DNA of 64,000 bases from Anaerosomatales bacterium. GTDB lineage: Bacteria; Actinomycetota; Coriobacteriia; Anaerosomatales; Anaerosomataceae. The notes beneath the pieces are model-generated. The model saw nothing but the letters and a program-made list of their open reading frames with translations, searched no databases and had not been told where the DNA came from. The DNA lies in assembly GCA_030019445.1 (NCBI GenBank), contig JASEEU010000001.1, forward strand, positions 124,001 through 188,000, given 5' to 3'. Below, piece by piece: positions 25,904 through 34,371 of this stretch (its first letter is position 1; each line of letters begins with the position of its first letter). Both the position numbers and the translations under genes were made by a program.

Positions 25904-27124
25904 ATGGCCACCACCACCTTCAAGTACAGTGTCCGAGACAAGACCGGCAAGGTCGTCACCGGCAAGCTCGAAGGAGAGAGCCGGGAGGCGGTTTCCAGCA
26001 AGCTCCGTTCGATGGGCTACATCATCCTCGATCTCAACGAGGACCGTCTCGCCCAGCTGAACAAGATCCAGTTCGGCACCTCGATCAAGACCAAGGACAT
26101 CACGATCTTCGCGCGTCAGTTCGCGACGATGATCAACGCCGGCCTGTCGCTCACGAAGTGCCTCTCGATCCTGGCAGCGCAGTCCGAGAGCAAGGAGTTG
26201 CGCGACATCATCTCGCAGGTCGGCAGGGACGTCGAGGCCGGCCAGTCCCTCTCGGACGCCATGTCCAAGCACCCCAAAGTGTTTCCGCCCATCTTCGTGA
26301 ACATGGTTCGCGCAGGTGAGACTGGTGGTGTCCTCGATGAAGTGCTCCTGAGGGTGGCTGACCATTTCGAGAATGAAGCGGCGCTCAAGGGCCGTATCAA
26401 GTCTGCGATGACCTACCCGATCGCGATGGGATCGCTCGTGATGATCGTCCTGGCCGCGATGATGATCTTCGTCGTTCCCACGTTCGAGACGATGTTCGCC
26501 TCGATGGGCGGGGAGTTGCCCGGTCTGACCAAGGCGATGGTGGCCATATCCGACGGGGCCCGGAGCTGGCCGGGACTGGTGTTCGTTGCCGTGGTTATCG
26601 GTATCACGGTGGCGTTCCGCACGTGGAAGAGCACCGAGAACGGACGGTACATCTGGGACGGCATCAAGCTGCGGATGCCGGTGTTTGGAAGCCTTGTGCG
26701 GAAGATCGCGCTGGCCAAGTTCACGCGCACGTTCGGCACGCTGGTCTCGGCAGGCGTCCCGATCCTGTCGGCGCTCGATATCGTCGGCGACACAGCGGGG
26801 AACGAGGTCGTCTCTCGCGCTGTGAAGAAGGTGCGTGCCGCGATCAAGGAAGGCGAGACCATCGCCAAACCGCTCGCGGAGTCGCCGGTATTCCCGTCGA
26901 TGCTCGTCCAGATGATCGCCGTCGGCGAGGAGACGGGTGCGCTCGATGCCATGCTCAACAAGATCGCTGACTTCTATGATGAAGAAGTGTCGACTGCCGT
27001 CGACGGTCTTACGTCGCTCATCGAGCCGCTCATGATGGCCTCACTCGGTGGCGTCGTCGGGCTGATCGTCATCTCGCTGTACCTCCCGATGTTCAACATC
27101 ATCACGCTCATCAACGCCGGCTAG
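25904..27124 (+). CDS. pilC: Type IV pilus inner-membrane platform protein PilC
   Basis: Platform protein of 406 residues that couples PilB/PilT to pilin assembly. It has an N-terminal domain, then two tandem GspF/T2SSF domains (FARQFATMINAGLSLTKCL near 67 and FTRTFGTLVSAGVPILSAL near 268), each with VxxGExxG-like segments (MVRAGETGGVLDEV, MIAVGEETGALDAM). Three membrane spans are visible, around residues 170-190, 220-240 and 378-400. AGGAAGAGG precedes ATG 25904. A 121-base gap with its own promoter separates it from pilA. Confidence 0.95.
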   Translation: MATTTFKYSVRDKTGKVVTGKLEGESREAVSSKLRSMGYIILDLNEDRLAQLNKIQFGTSIKTKDITIFARQFATMINAGLSLTKCLSILAAQSESKELRDIISQVGRDVEAGQSLSDAMSKHPKVFPPIFVNMVRAGETGGVLDEVLLRVADHFENEAALKGRIKSAMTYPIAMGSLVMIVLAAMMIFVVPTFETMFASMGGELPGLTKAMVAISDGARSWPGLVFVAVVIGITVAFRTWKSTENGRYIWDGIKLRMPVFGSLVRKIALAKFTRTFGTLVSAGVPILSALDIVGDTAGNEVVSRAVKKVRAAIKEGETIAKPLAESPVFPSMLVQMIAVGEETGALDAMLNKIADFYDEEVSTAVDGLTSLIEPLMMASLGGVVGLIVISLYLPMFNIITLINAG

Positions 27125-27150
27125 CCAGGCGGATCTGGCGGAAATACCCC

Positions 27151-27177
27151 TAAAGCCACCCTGTGTGAAGCCGATAC
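27151..27177 (+). promoter_or_regulatory. Sigma-28 (FliA/WhiG-type) promoter of pilA
   Basis: TAAAGCCA, 11 bases, then GCCGATAC. This matches the FliA/SigD/WhiG consensus (TAAA, N14-16, GCCGATAA) closely, in a genome where TAAA is rare. It lies 68 bases before the pilA ATG and 26 after the pilC stop. An almost identical element precedes the accessory-pilin operon at 28634. Confidence 0.8.
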
Positions 27178-27195
27178 TAGGACTGTGGGCTGATT

Positions 27196-27211
27196 GGGGC
27201 CTGGAGGCCCC
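27196..27211 (+). promoter_or_regulatory. Hairpin in the pilA 5' leader
   Basis: GGGGCC, a four-base loop (TGGA), and GGCCCC form a perfect 6-pair hairpin about 12 bases after the predicted pilA transcription start and 19 bases before the RBS. It could protect an abundant mRNA from 5' decay. There is no U-run, so it is not a typical terminator. Confidence 0.5.
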
Positions 27212-27245
27212 TGGGTGACGAGACACGAAAGGGAGGTGAACATCG

Positions 27246-27611
27246 ATGCGGATGTTCAGGAGGGACGAGGGCTTCACCCTCGTCGAGCTGATGGTCGTCG
27301 TTCTTATTATCGGTATCCTTGTCGCGATCGCTATCCCCGTCTTCAACGCTGCTCGCGGAAGCGCGCAGGAGAAGTCCTGCCAGGCCAACCTTCGCACGCT
27401 CGACGGTGCGATCGAGCAGTGGCGTGCTGAGGACGTCGCGAACGACCCCGACAGCATCACCGGCGCTGCTGACCTCGGCGACTACATCAAGGAAGTCCCG
27501 ACGTGCCCCGAGGACGGAGACGCGTACACGGTCGAGCAGGACCCGGACGGCGACGGCGTCACTGATGACGACCAGGCTGCGTTCGAGTGCCCGAACGGCC
27601 ACACCTACTAG
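27246..27611 (+). CDS. pilA: Major type IV pilin PilA
   Basis: A 121-residue pilin. The short leader MRMFRRDEG is cut before F10; the mature N-terminus FTLVELMVVVLIIGIL has Glu at position 5 and the long hydrophobic assembly helix. The small globular domain contains cysteines at 45, 87 and 115 and a calcium-loop-like DPDGDGVTDDD at 99-109. Such loops are known in type II secretion pseudopilins (GspG), where calcium stabilises the subunit. A strong RBS (AAAGGGAGGTGA) precedes ATG 27246. It is a single-gene unit: sigma-28-type promoter upstream and strong terminator downstream, as expected for the most abundant pilus subunit. Confidence 0.93.
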   Translation: MRMFRRDEGFTLVELMVVVLIIGILVAIAIPVFNAARGSAQEKSCQANLRTLDGAIEQWRAEDVANDPDSITGAADLGDYIKEVPTCPEDGDAYTVEQDPDGDGVTDDDQAAFECPNGHTY

Positions 27612-27632
27612 GATCTGACGCTATCAGCGCTG

Positions 27633-27660
27633 GAAGGGCCGGCATACGCCGGCCCTTCTT
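27633..27660 (+). terminator. Intrinsic terminator after pilA
   Basis: GAAGGGCCGGC and GCCGGCCCTTC form a perfect 11-pair stem with an ATAC loop (27633-27658), followed by a short T-rich stretch. It lies 21 bases after the pilA stop. Confidence 0.88.
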
Positions 27661-27736
27661 GCATCGCGGGCTTCACGCGACGCCGTGGCACCGGTACGCT
27701 GGGATGCCGAGGGGTCTCCGACCGTAAAGGGGCATC

Positions 27737-28576
27737 ATGAGCGACCTCCCCACCTGGTTCTTCCTGCTATCCCTCGGCCTGTTCGGTCTGATCTTCGGCA
27801 GTCTGGCCAATGTGATCGTATGGCGGCTGCCGCGTGGCGAGTCGTTGTGGTCGCCTGGTTCGCACTGTCCCTGTTGTGAGACGCCGATCCGCTGGTTCGA
27901 CAACGTGCCGGTGATCTCGTGGCTCGTGCTTCGCGGACGCTGCCGCTCATGCGGGGAGCCCATCTCCGGTCGGTATCCGCTCGTCGAGGGGCTTTCGGGC
28001 GGCCTGTGGGTGCTGGCAGGCGCACTCTATGGCCCGACGTGGCGAACGGTCGTTGCTATCGCGCTGTTCTACCTGCTGCTCGTGCTGACGTTCATCGATC
28101 TCGACCACTATCGCCTGCCGAACCCTCTCGTCGGGCTGCTCGCCACCGTAGGCCTGGTCTCCGCGGCCTTGACGCAACTCGTAGGTGTCGAGCTGGCTCC
28201 GCTCGTCGGCGTGGCCGATGTGGGCGCGTGGTCTCACCCGCTGCTCGTGGCGCTCGGTGGTGCGCTCGCCGGCGGCGGGCTGAGCCTCTTGATCGCGCTT
28301 GCATACGGCGCCGTCCGAGGTCACGCGGGGTTCGGGATGGGTGACGTGAAGCTGCTGGCGGCGCTCGGGCCGTTCCTCGGCCTGTATACCCTCATGGCGC
28401 TGGTGATCGGAAGCTTCTTCGGCGCGGGCGTCGGTGTCGCCACGGCACGGGGCGATGCACCTCTCTCGCAGCGCCGGATACCGTTCGGTCCGTTCATCGC
28501 GCTCGGGGCTATCGTCTCGGTGGCAATCGGGCCCTCGTTATGGGGCTGGTACGCGCACCTTGTAGGGCTCGTGTAG
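27737..28576 (+). CDS. pilD: Prepilin peptidase / N-methyltransferase PilD
   Basis: Polytopic membrane aspartic protease of 279 residues that removes prepilin leaders and methylates the new N-terminus. The N-terminal methyltransferase part has the two zinc CxxC pairs (CPCC and CRSC). Catalytic aspartates are in FIDLDHYRLPN and in GMGDVKLLAALGPF (GxGD). About eight hydrophobic helices are present. Its substrates are encoded on either side: pilA before and two class III prepilins after. Confidence 0.95.
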   Translation: MSDLPTWFFLLSLGLFGLIFGSLANVIVWRLPRGESLWSPGSHCPCCETPIRWFDNVPVISWLVLRGRCRSCGEPISGRYPLVEGLSGGLWVLAGALYGPTWRTVVAIALFYLLLVLTFIDLDHYRLPNPLVGLLATVGLVSAALTQLVGVELAPLVGVADVGAWSHPLLVALGGALAGGGLSLLIALAYGAVRGHAGFGMGDVKLLAALGPFLGLYTLMALVIGSFFGAGVGVATARGDAPLSQRRIPFGPFIALGAIVSVAIGPSLWGWYAHLVGLV

Positions 28577-28633
28577 GTCGCGGTAGTCTCGCGAGCCACG
28601 TGTTGAGTTCCGATGAAGTCCTGTTCCGCGGCC

Positions 28634-28660
28634 TAAAATGGCCGAGGTGCATGCCGATAC
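28634..28660 (+). promoter_or_regulatory. Sigma-28 (FliA/WhiG-type) promoter of the accessory-pilin operon
   Basis: TAAAATGG, 11 bases, then GCCGATAC: the same -10 octamer and exactly the same spacing as the pilA promoter at 27151. It lies 56 bases before ATG 28716. Three genes (28716-32382) probably depend on it, ending at the terminator at 32413. Confidence 0.8.
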
Positions 28661-28715
28661 GTGAAGTGTGGGCGTGTATCGCGCCTGCTGTGGTGCTGAG
28701 GAGAGGGAGCACGTG

Positions 28716-30263
28716 ATGACCGCAGAGACCCTCCGCAAGAGACTCCGGCGAGACGACGGTATGACGATCCTCGAGATCCTCATCGCGGCCGTCATCCTGT
28801 TCATCGTTCTCACCGCGATCCTCGGGCTCGTCGGATCCACTACCATGACCGGCCTGCAGGCCAAGGAGAAGAATGTCATGGTCAACGCGGTCAACGCGTA
28901 CATCGAGCGCGTTCAGGCCCTGCCGTTCGACGAGGTCGTCGTGGGAACCGGCACAGGTGAGTTGCCTCCCGTGGAGACGATGACGATCGGCGAGTTCACG
29001 GTGACGATCCGGCCGACGATCTCGGCGGGCTCGAACCCAGCGCTGAAGAATCTGGCGCTCGACGTGTCGGTGACATCACCCAAGACCAACCGGACGCTCA
29101 CTATGAACACCACGGTCGCCGTTCGCGACCGGTCCCAATACCTGACTCAGGCGGTGCAGGACCCGGCGACCAACCCGCAGATCGCGTTCGACGATGGGTT
29201 GACTCCACCTGAGAGTACGGTCGTGTGGGATGCTGCATGGTCTGGTGGCGCCCTGAATCTGGCTGCATCGGCGACGGCGTACGAAGGCAGGACGATCGAG
29301 GTCGTCGAGTGCTGGGTGGACGACCAGTACTACCTCAAGAACACCTTCGGTGACCCTGGGCGCTGGACGCCCCAATCGGAGACGTGGTCGGTGACCGGCT
29401 TCATCTGGGACACGCACCAGACCGAGCCCATCCTGCAGGACGATGGAGTGACCTACATCGACGAGGAGGTCATTGCGGATGGCATGCGCACCATCTCGCT
29501 GTATGCGGTAGACAACACCGGCGCGACCTCGCGGGTCATCAGGCACTTCCTGGTCGACAACGATCCTCCCGGAAATCCCGGGACGCCAGCGCCCACGGCA
29601 CGTACGAACGCCGTGAGCGGTCTGACGTGGAGCGCGGCCTCTGACGGCACGCTGCCTGCGGATCACTACGAGGTCAGGATGTGGAAGCAGGCATCCACTG
29701 ACGAGCTGGCCGAGGACCCGACCGCGTACTGGTACGAGGTGCCCGGGGGTGTCACGTCCTCATCCTCGTTTGAGGCCGCTACGACGTCACTGGGACGCTA
29801 CTGGGCGGTCGTCCGCGCACTCAGTCCGGAGCCGAATGAGCGGTCATCGGGGTGGGTGCATGTGGCGCGCCCATGGATCAGCAGGCCGCTCCTGACGGGT
29901 TCGTACACTGCGACCGGCGGTGGCGGAAACGGTGCGGGAGCGTACTGGCAGGTCACGAGCACGCTGAACGTCACCCCGCCATCGTTCCCGGTCTCGGCGC
30001 CGACGGTCTATCGTTTCTATCGCATCGAGCCCAACGGCAGTGAAGTCCTGCTCAATCCGGGCGACCCGGGAGCGACCACATGGACCGACACCGTGAAGGT
30101 GGTCGGCAACAAGGTCCCGTATCCGACGCGCACGTACAAGGTGGTCGTGGACGTGACCCCCGCGGGATACGCAGGTGGCACGGTTGAGAGCCTCATGTCC
30201 AACAGTGTCGAGATAACGAATCGGGGCGTGGGGACGTTCACCTTCACGGAAGGGACGTGGTAA
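28716..30263 (+). CDS. Large prepilin-like protein, putative minor pilin or tip adhesin
   Basis: A 515-residue protein with a class III prepilin N-terminus: leader ending RRDDG, then MTILEILIAAVILFIVLTAI with Glu5 and a membrane helix. The C-terminal 450 residues are far larger than in a structural pilin, mostly beta-rich, with segments resembling fibronectin III or Ig-like repeats (GLTWSAASDGTLPADHYEVR at about 308-328). A large variable domain on a pilin stem suggests a tip or adhesive role, which is inferred. ATG 28716 follows AGGAGAGGGAG; GTG 28713 is equally possible. The next gene starts at its stop. Confidence 0.78.
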   Translation: MTAETLRKRLRRDDGMTILEILIAAVILFIVLTAILGLVGSTTMTGLQAKEKNVMVNAVNAYIERVQALPFDEVVVGTGTGELPPVETMTIGEFTVTIRPTISAGSNPALKNLALDVSVTSPKTNRTLTMNTTVAVRDRSQYLTQAVQDPATNPQIAFDDGLTPPESTVVWDAAWSGGALNLAASATAYEGRTIEVVECWVDDQYYLKNTFGDPGRWTPQSETWSVTGFIWDTHQTEPILQDDGVTYIDEEVIADGMRTISLYAVDNTGATSRVIRHFLVDNDPPGNPGTPAPTARTNAVSGLTWSAASDGTLPADHYEVRMWKQASTDELAEDPTAYWYEVPGGVTSSSSFEAATTSLGRYWAVVRALSPEPNERSSGWVHVARPWISRPLLTGSYTATGGGGNGAGAYWQVTSTLNVTPPSFPVSAPTVYRFYRIEPNGSEVLLNPGDPGATTWTDTVKVVGNKVPYPTRTYKVVVDVTPAGYAGGTVESLMSNSVEITNRGVGTFTFTEGTW

Positions 30264-30826
30264 GGATGTTCCTTCGTGCACAGCGTGACGACGGCTTCAC
30301 CCTGTCCGAGCTCACGGTCGTCCTCGCACTGCTCTCGATAGTCCTGGGAGTAGCCTGGCTCGGATACCGGGCAACGAACACAGGCGTGCAGGTGAGCGAC
30401 CGCCAGGCGGCGTTCTCGCGTGAGATCGGCCAACCCCTCGAGCAAATGGAGCGGGTGTTGTCGCAGCAGTACAGGATCGCGGACACCCCGGCGCCCAACG
30501 GCTACGGCATGCGGGTCAGTACCGACATGGACAGGGACGGCCAGACCGAGTACACGACCTTCGAAGCCACGGCCGACGGCAAGCTGCTCATGAAGCGCTA
30601 TGAGGGCGACGCGGCGGACGAGGTCACGTTCACCCTCTCCGAGCACAACGCGAACCAAGCGGCTGGTGTGCCGCTGTATCGGTACTACCGCTACGACGGC
30701 GTGGAGCTCAACCCGGGTGACGGTTACGTGCCCAGCGATGCGTTCAAGGTCAAGATCACCGTCGTCGTCGAGTATGACGGGAAGCAGTTGATGGACAGCA
30801 GATTCGTCTACTTCCGCAATCGATGA
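30257..30826 (+). CDS. Minor pilin (prepilin-type N-terminal cleavage)
   Basis: A 189-residue pseudopilin (186 if started at ATG 30266). The leader ends in QRDDG and the mature N-terminus is FTLSELTVVLALLSIVLGVA with Glu5. The body has an EF-hand-like DMDRDGQTEY near residue 92 and a beta-rich end; the size fits a PilW/GspJ-like minor pilin. It sits between a large prepilin and a PilX-like protein, the usual arrangement for a priming tip complex. GTG 30257 overlaps the upstream stop; GGAAGGG at 30248 could serve either start. Confidence 0.83.
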   Translation: MVRMFLRAQRDDGFTLSELTVVLALLSIVLGVAWLGYRATNTGVQVSDRQAAFSREIGQPLEQMERVLSQQYRIADTPAPNGYGMRVSTDMDRDGQTEYTTFEATADGKLLMKRYEGDAADEVTFTLSEHNANQAAGVPLYRYYRYDGVELNPGDGYVPSDAFKVKITVVVEYDGKQLMDSRFVYFRNR

Positions 30827-30846
30827 GGCGGACGGAGGAGCGAACG

Positions 30847-32382
30847 ATGGCACGCGCATATCCCAGCAGGTGCCGAGAGGACAGCGGCGTGGCGCTGCTC
30901 ACAGTGCTCGGTGTCGTGGTGATCATCACGATCCTGGCGGCGACGAGCTTCTTCCTCGCGCGGCAGGCGCTCCACGAGTCAGAGATGGTCGAAGACGAGT
31001 CGCAGGCGTTTCGCGCCGCCAACACCGGCCTCGATCAGATTCTCACGGTCTTCTCGGAGGACACCACCGGGTTCCCGCTCTACGGCAGCACGCCCGACGG
31101 ATCGTACGTCATCGACCTCGTCGACCTGGGCGGTGGTGAGTACCGGCTCGACTCGATGGGGACCGGTAGCGACGGGACCACCGAGACCGTCTCCCAGCAG
31201 TTCTTCTACATGAACCTCTGGAAGATGAACTTCGCCGGCACCGGCCCACAGTCCCTCATCAGCGGATCCGGTGGTCTGGCCGGTACGTCCAACATCATCG
31301 GCCCCTTCTACATGAAGGGGAACCTCAACATCGCCAACAACATGGCGGTCATCGAAGGCCCGCTCTTCGTCAAGGGCGGCAACATCAACGTGGGTTCGAG
31401 CGGTTCGCTCGGCTATGACGCCGAGTACATCAAGGTGTATTGCGACGGCACGGTGCCCGAGAACTACAGCCGCGGGAGCGCGGGCGGGGTCTTCGTGAGC
31501 TCGGTGTCACGCTCGGTGCCGGAGATCACACTGCCCGAGCTGACGCAGGAGGAACTCGAACAGTGGGCGACGAAGGCGCAGGCGGAGTCGGTCGACAACC
31601 TCATGGGCTCCCGTGCACCACAGGGCGCCAATCTGGAGACCAACGACGGCCAACCGACGAGCTACGCCACGATGCAGCCGCCGAGCGACGGTGTGTGGAT
31701 CCGCCAGAAGGCGCATGCCACCAACGCCAACTACAAGTTCATCGGCGCTGCCGACGGCACGATCTCGTCCAAGGGAACCGGGGTGACCGGGCTGGTCATC
31801 GGCGGAAGGACGTTCGGCTCGTGGGGATCGCTGACGACCGCGGACGGCATCTCGTTGCCGGGCGACGGCCACTACACGCTCGCGAACTCTCACGACGACT
31901 TCGCGTATGACGATGTCAACAACATCCTGTACATCGAGGGCACCGTCTTCGTGGACGGTCCTGTGACCTTCAACGAGGACATGCGGTATGTGGGGAACGG
32001 CAGCATCATCGCGAACGGTGACATCACCATCAACGGGTACCTGCGACCGTACGGCACCAACGCGCAGGGCGAGAACAACGAATGGGCGCTCGGGCTGGTC
32101 ACTCCCACCGACATCCACGTGTACTCCACGGAGAACAACGCGTTCGGCACGTTCACCGCGCGCGACTCCACGCCAACGCTCGCCGGAGCCTTCTACGCCG
32201 AGGGTGTCGTGCATTTCTACCACAACGTCCTCATGCGCGGCTCGGTGATCGGCGGTCGCATCGACTCCGATCACCCCAACATGTGTCTCGTCACGAACCC
32301 GCTGTTGCCGACGTATCTTCCTGAGTCGCTTCCGGGCGTGGACACCGGACTGTTGATGCCCGGCTTGTGGACGCGCAGGTAG
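30847..32382 (+). CDS. PilX-like pilus protein with large C-terminal domain
   Basis: A 511-residue protein. The N-terminus (DSGVALLTVLGVVVIITILAA) has a pilin-like helix but lacks the Glu5 of normal prepilins, as in PilX/GspK-type proteins; the helix continues into ARQALHESEMVEDESQAFRA. The rest is beta-rich with short repeated GPFYMKGNLNI / GPLFVKGGNINV units around 160-190 and related stretches near 370-400 (GTVFVDGPVTFNEDM), suggesting a stacked beta-helix. ATG 30847 follows GGAGGAG. It ends an operon closed by the hairpin at 32413. Role at the pilus tip is inferred. Confidence 0.75.
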   Translation: MARAYPSRCREDSGVALLTVLGVVVIITILAATSFFLARQALHESEMVEDESQAFRAANTGLDQILTVFSEDTTGFPLYGSTPDGSYVIDLVDLGGGEYRLDSMGTGSDGTTETVSQQFFYMNLWKMNFAGTGPQSLISGSGGLAGTSNIIGPFYMKGNLNIANNMAVIEGPLFVKGGNINVGSSGSLGYDAEYIKVYCDGTVPENYSRGSAGGVFVSSVSRSVPEITLPELTQEELEQWATKAQAESVDNLMGSRAPQGANLETNDGQPTSYATMQPPSDGVWIRQKAHATNANYKFIGAADGTISSKGTGVTGLVIGGRTFGSWGSLTTADGISLPGDGHYTLANSHDDFAYDDVNNILYIEGTVFVDGPVTFNEDMRYVGNGSIIANGDITINGYLRPYGTNAQGENNEWALGLVTPTDIHVYSTENNAFGTFTARDSTPTLAGAFYAEGVVHFYHNVLMRGSVIGGRIDSDHPNMCLVTNPLLPTYLPESLPGVDTGLLMPGLWTRR

Positions 32383-32412
32383 TCGTCTGACGGACGAACC
32401 GGCGACGGGAAC

Positions 32413-32447
32413 CGGGGCCGTTCGCTCTCAAGGAGCGGGCGGCCCCG
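32413..32447 (+). terminator. Hairpin terminator after the accessory-pilin operon
   Basis: CGGGGCCG pairs with CGGCCCCG, and after two possible U-G pairs CGCTC pairs with GAGCG. The stem is long and GC-rich but lacks a T-run, so it may work with Rho or simply block 3' decay. Confidence 0.7.
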
Positions 32448-32473
32448 TCCGATACGGTAAGTACGCGCGCGTA

Positions 32474-32503
32474 TTGACAACACCAGCCCGGTACTGTTGG
32501 ATT
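32474..32503 (+). promoter_or_regulatory. Vegetative promoter of the pilMNOP operon
   Basis: A perfect -35 box, TTGACA at 32474, is followed 17-18 bases later by TTGGAT/TGGATT as a weak -10, with TG just upstream of it (extended -10). The -35 box is the best in the window. No sigma-28 element is present, so this operon is probably transcribed by the housekeeping polymerase. A leader of roughly 120 bases follows. Confidence 0.6.
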
Positions 32504-32631
32504 GTATGCGGTATATGCGCTCGTGACCTTTGAAACCACGAAGGCGGCATGTACTCTCAGGTGATCGCCCGGGGGGAAGTCGCAGCAGCACTCGTCGAAG
32601 TCTTGTCGTTGCAGTCAAGAAGGAGGACTCC

Positions 32632-33750
32632 TTGAGCTCCTTCGGTAGCAGTTCGATGGCGATCGGCCTCGATATCGGAACCGACCACGTCCGTGTGGCG
32701 CAGATCAAAGCCACAGGGGCGGGTTTTGTGCTGTCCGGGTACGGTTCGGTCGAAGTACCGTTGGGATCGGTCGTCGAGGGTGAGATCGTCGACGTGGAGG
32801 CTGTTTCGGCTGCCATCAAGGAGCTCTGGCGCCGTTCGAGCGTCCGCGGCAAGGACGTCTCGACGGGAGTCTCGAATCAGAAGGTCATCGTGCGGCTCAT
32901 CGATCTCCCGTTCATGGAGCGGGCCGAGCTTGAGGGCGCGATCCAGTACCAGGCGCAGGACTACATCCCGATGGCCGTCGAGGACTCGATCCTCGATTTT
33001 CAGATCATCGGCGACTACATGACGCCCGCCGACGAGCACATGATGGAAGTCCTGCTCGTGGCGGCGCACCGCGACATGATCGGCCGGACGGTCGACTCCG
33101 TGGAGGGTGCAGGACTGCGGCTTAATCAGATTGACGTCTCGTCCTTCGCCATCGTGCGCGCTTTGATGGGTGGCGGCATGGGCGTGCTGCCGGATGAGGA
33201 CGAGAGCGCTGCCACGGGCGTCATCCACATCTCGTCGGGTCTCACGAACATCACCGTTGTCGAGCGCGGTATCGCGCGGTTCAATCGGATCTCGTCGCTC
33301 GCGGGCAATCAGTTCACGCAGGCCATCGCGAACGTGCTCAACCTCACGTTCGATGAGGCCGAGGATCTGAAGATCCGCATCGGCCTGCCTGACGTCGAGT
33401 CCGGGACGGGCGAGGTCCCGCCCGATGTGGACGCCGAGATCGTTCCCGTAGTGCACGAGTCGCTCGAGCGCGAGGTCAACAAGTTCATCGCCGAGGTCCG
33501 GCGCTCGCTCGACTACTATCTCACTCAGACCGCACAGGTCCGGACGATCCAGCGGATCCTGCTCACCGGCAGCGGCGCGCAGCTCCGCAACCTGGCCGGC
33601 TACCTCGAGAAGGGCCTGCAGGCGCAGGTGCTCGTCGGAGACCCGCTCTCGCGCGTGCAGGTCGCAGGGAATCTTCAGCAAGTAGTGGAGGCAGACCGGA
33701 TGGGGTGCGTGACTGCCATCGGTCTCGCTCTCGGGGGATTGGAGGAGTAG
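32632..33750 (+). CDS. pilM: Type IV pilus assembly protein PilM (actin-like ATPase)
   Basis: Cytosolic actin-fold protein of 372 residues that forms the inner ring of the pilus machine with PilN. The N-terminus AIGLDIGTDHVRVAQIK is the phosphate-1 loop. Further actin-like segments are FIHISSGLTNITVVERG-type (VIHISSGLTNITVV) and ILLTGSGAQLRNL. The start is most likely TTG 32632: AAGGAGG stands 6 bases before it. ATG 32656 would lack an RBS, and the longer frame from 32530 is not supported. pilN begins at the next base after the stop. Confidence 0.92.
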   Translation: MSSFGSSSMAIGLDIGTDHVRVAQIKATGAGFVLSGYGSVEVPLGSVVEGEIVDVEAVSAAIKELWRRSSVRGKDVSTGVSNQKVIVRLIDLPFMERAELEGAIQYQAQDYIPMAVEDSILDFQIIGDYMTPADEHMMEVLLVAAHRDMIGRTVDSVEGAGLRLNQIDVSSFAIVRALMGGGMGVLPDEDESAATGVIHISSGLTNITVVERGIARFNRISSLAGNQFTQAIANVLNLTFDEAEDLKIRIGLPDVESGTGEVPPDVDAEIVPVVHESLEREVNKFIAEVRRSLDYYLTQTAQVRTIQRILLTGSGAQLRNLAGYLEKGLQAQVLVGDPLSRVQVAGNLQQVVEADRMGCVTAIGLALGGLEE

Positions 33751-34356
33751 ATGCGCATCAATCTGCTGCCCCCCGAGATACTCGAGAAGCGACGCGCTGA
33801 GAAGCGCATCGTGTACGTCGCGCTCGTCGCAGTGGTGCTGTTCGTGGTCCTAGCCGGCGTGTGGGTGCTTGGCTACCTGCGTGTCGAGTCTCGCCGGGAC
33901 ACGCTCGACACCAAGGAGCAGGAGATCCAGGCGACTCAGGCGCAGGCACAACAGCTCGCCATTTTCGAGCAGAAGGAAAGCGAGCTGCAGGCGCGCAAAG
34001 CGGTTGCCGAGGAGGCGCTCGCGGCACGGCGCAACTGGGCCAAGCTATTCGACGAGGTGTCGCTTGTATTGCCGAACGATATCTGGATCGGTGTGGCGAA
34101 CTTCGGCGAGGATGCTGGGCTCAAGCTCGACGGGTACGCGGTCGATTCGGACGAGGACTCGCCCGACCTCGGACACAAGGCCATCGCGAAGATGCTCGTC
34201 CGCCTGGCCGATCTCGACCAGCTCTACGACGTGTGGCTCACGAACTCGGTGAAGACACTCTATGAGCAGCAGGGCGTGATACAGTTCAGCGCGACGTCGA
34301 AGGTTGCGACCACGACCGCGGGCGTGTCCGCCCCGCCAACCGAGACGAACCCGTAG
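33751..34356 (+). CDS. pilN: Type IV pilus assembly protein PilN
   Basis: Bitopic membrane protein of 201 residues. The N-terminal MRINLLPPEI motif is the conserved PilM-binding peptide. A membrane helix (VYVALVAVVLFVVLAGVWVL) and a coiled coil (about 50-95) follow, then a ferredoxin-like periplasmic-type domain with NDIWIGVANF. It is directly abutted to pilM and 15 bases before pilO, the standard order. Confidence 0.93.
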   Translation: MRINLLPPEILEKRRAEKRIVYVALVAVVLFVVLAGVWVLGYLRVESRRDTLDTKEQEIQATQAQAQQLAIFEQKESELQARKAVAEEALAARRNWAKLFDEVSLVLPNDIWIGVANFGEDAGLKLDGYAVDSDEDSPDLGHKAIAKMLVRLADLDQLYDVWLTNSVKTLYEQQGVIQFSATSKVATTTAGVSAPPTETNP

Positions 34357-34371
34357 ACGGCAGGTGCGAAG

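Noticed and set aside
27725-27732. TAAAGGGG just before pilD as a sigma-28 -35
   Set aside because: The place for the -10 falls inside pilD and does not match.
32446-32455. GTCCGATACG before pilM as sigma-28 -10
   Set aside because: No TAAA box upstream and it sits at the edge of the terminator; TTGACA at 32474 is better.
32510-32631. c-di-GMP riboswitch in the pilM leader
   Set aside because: The leader lacks the conserved GEMM core sequence.
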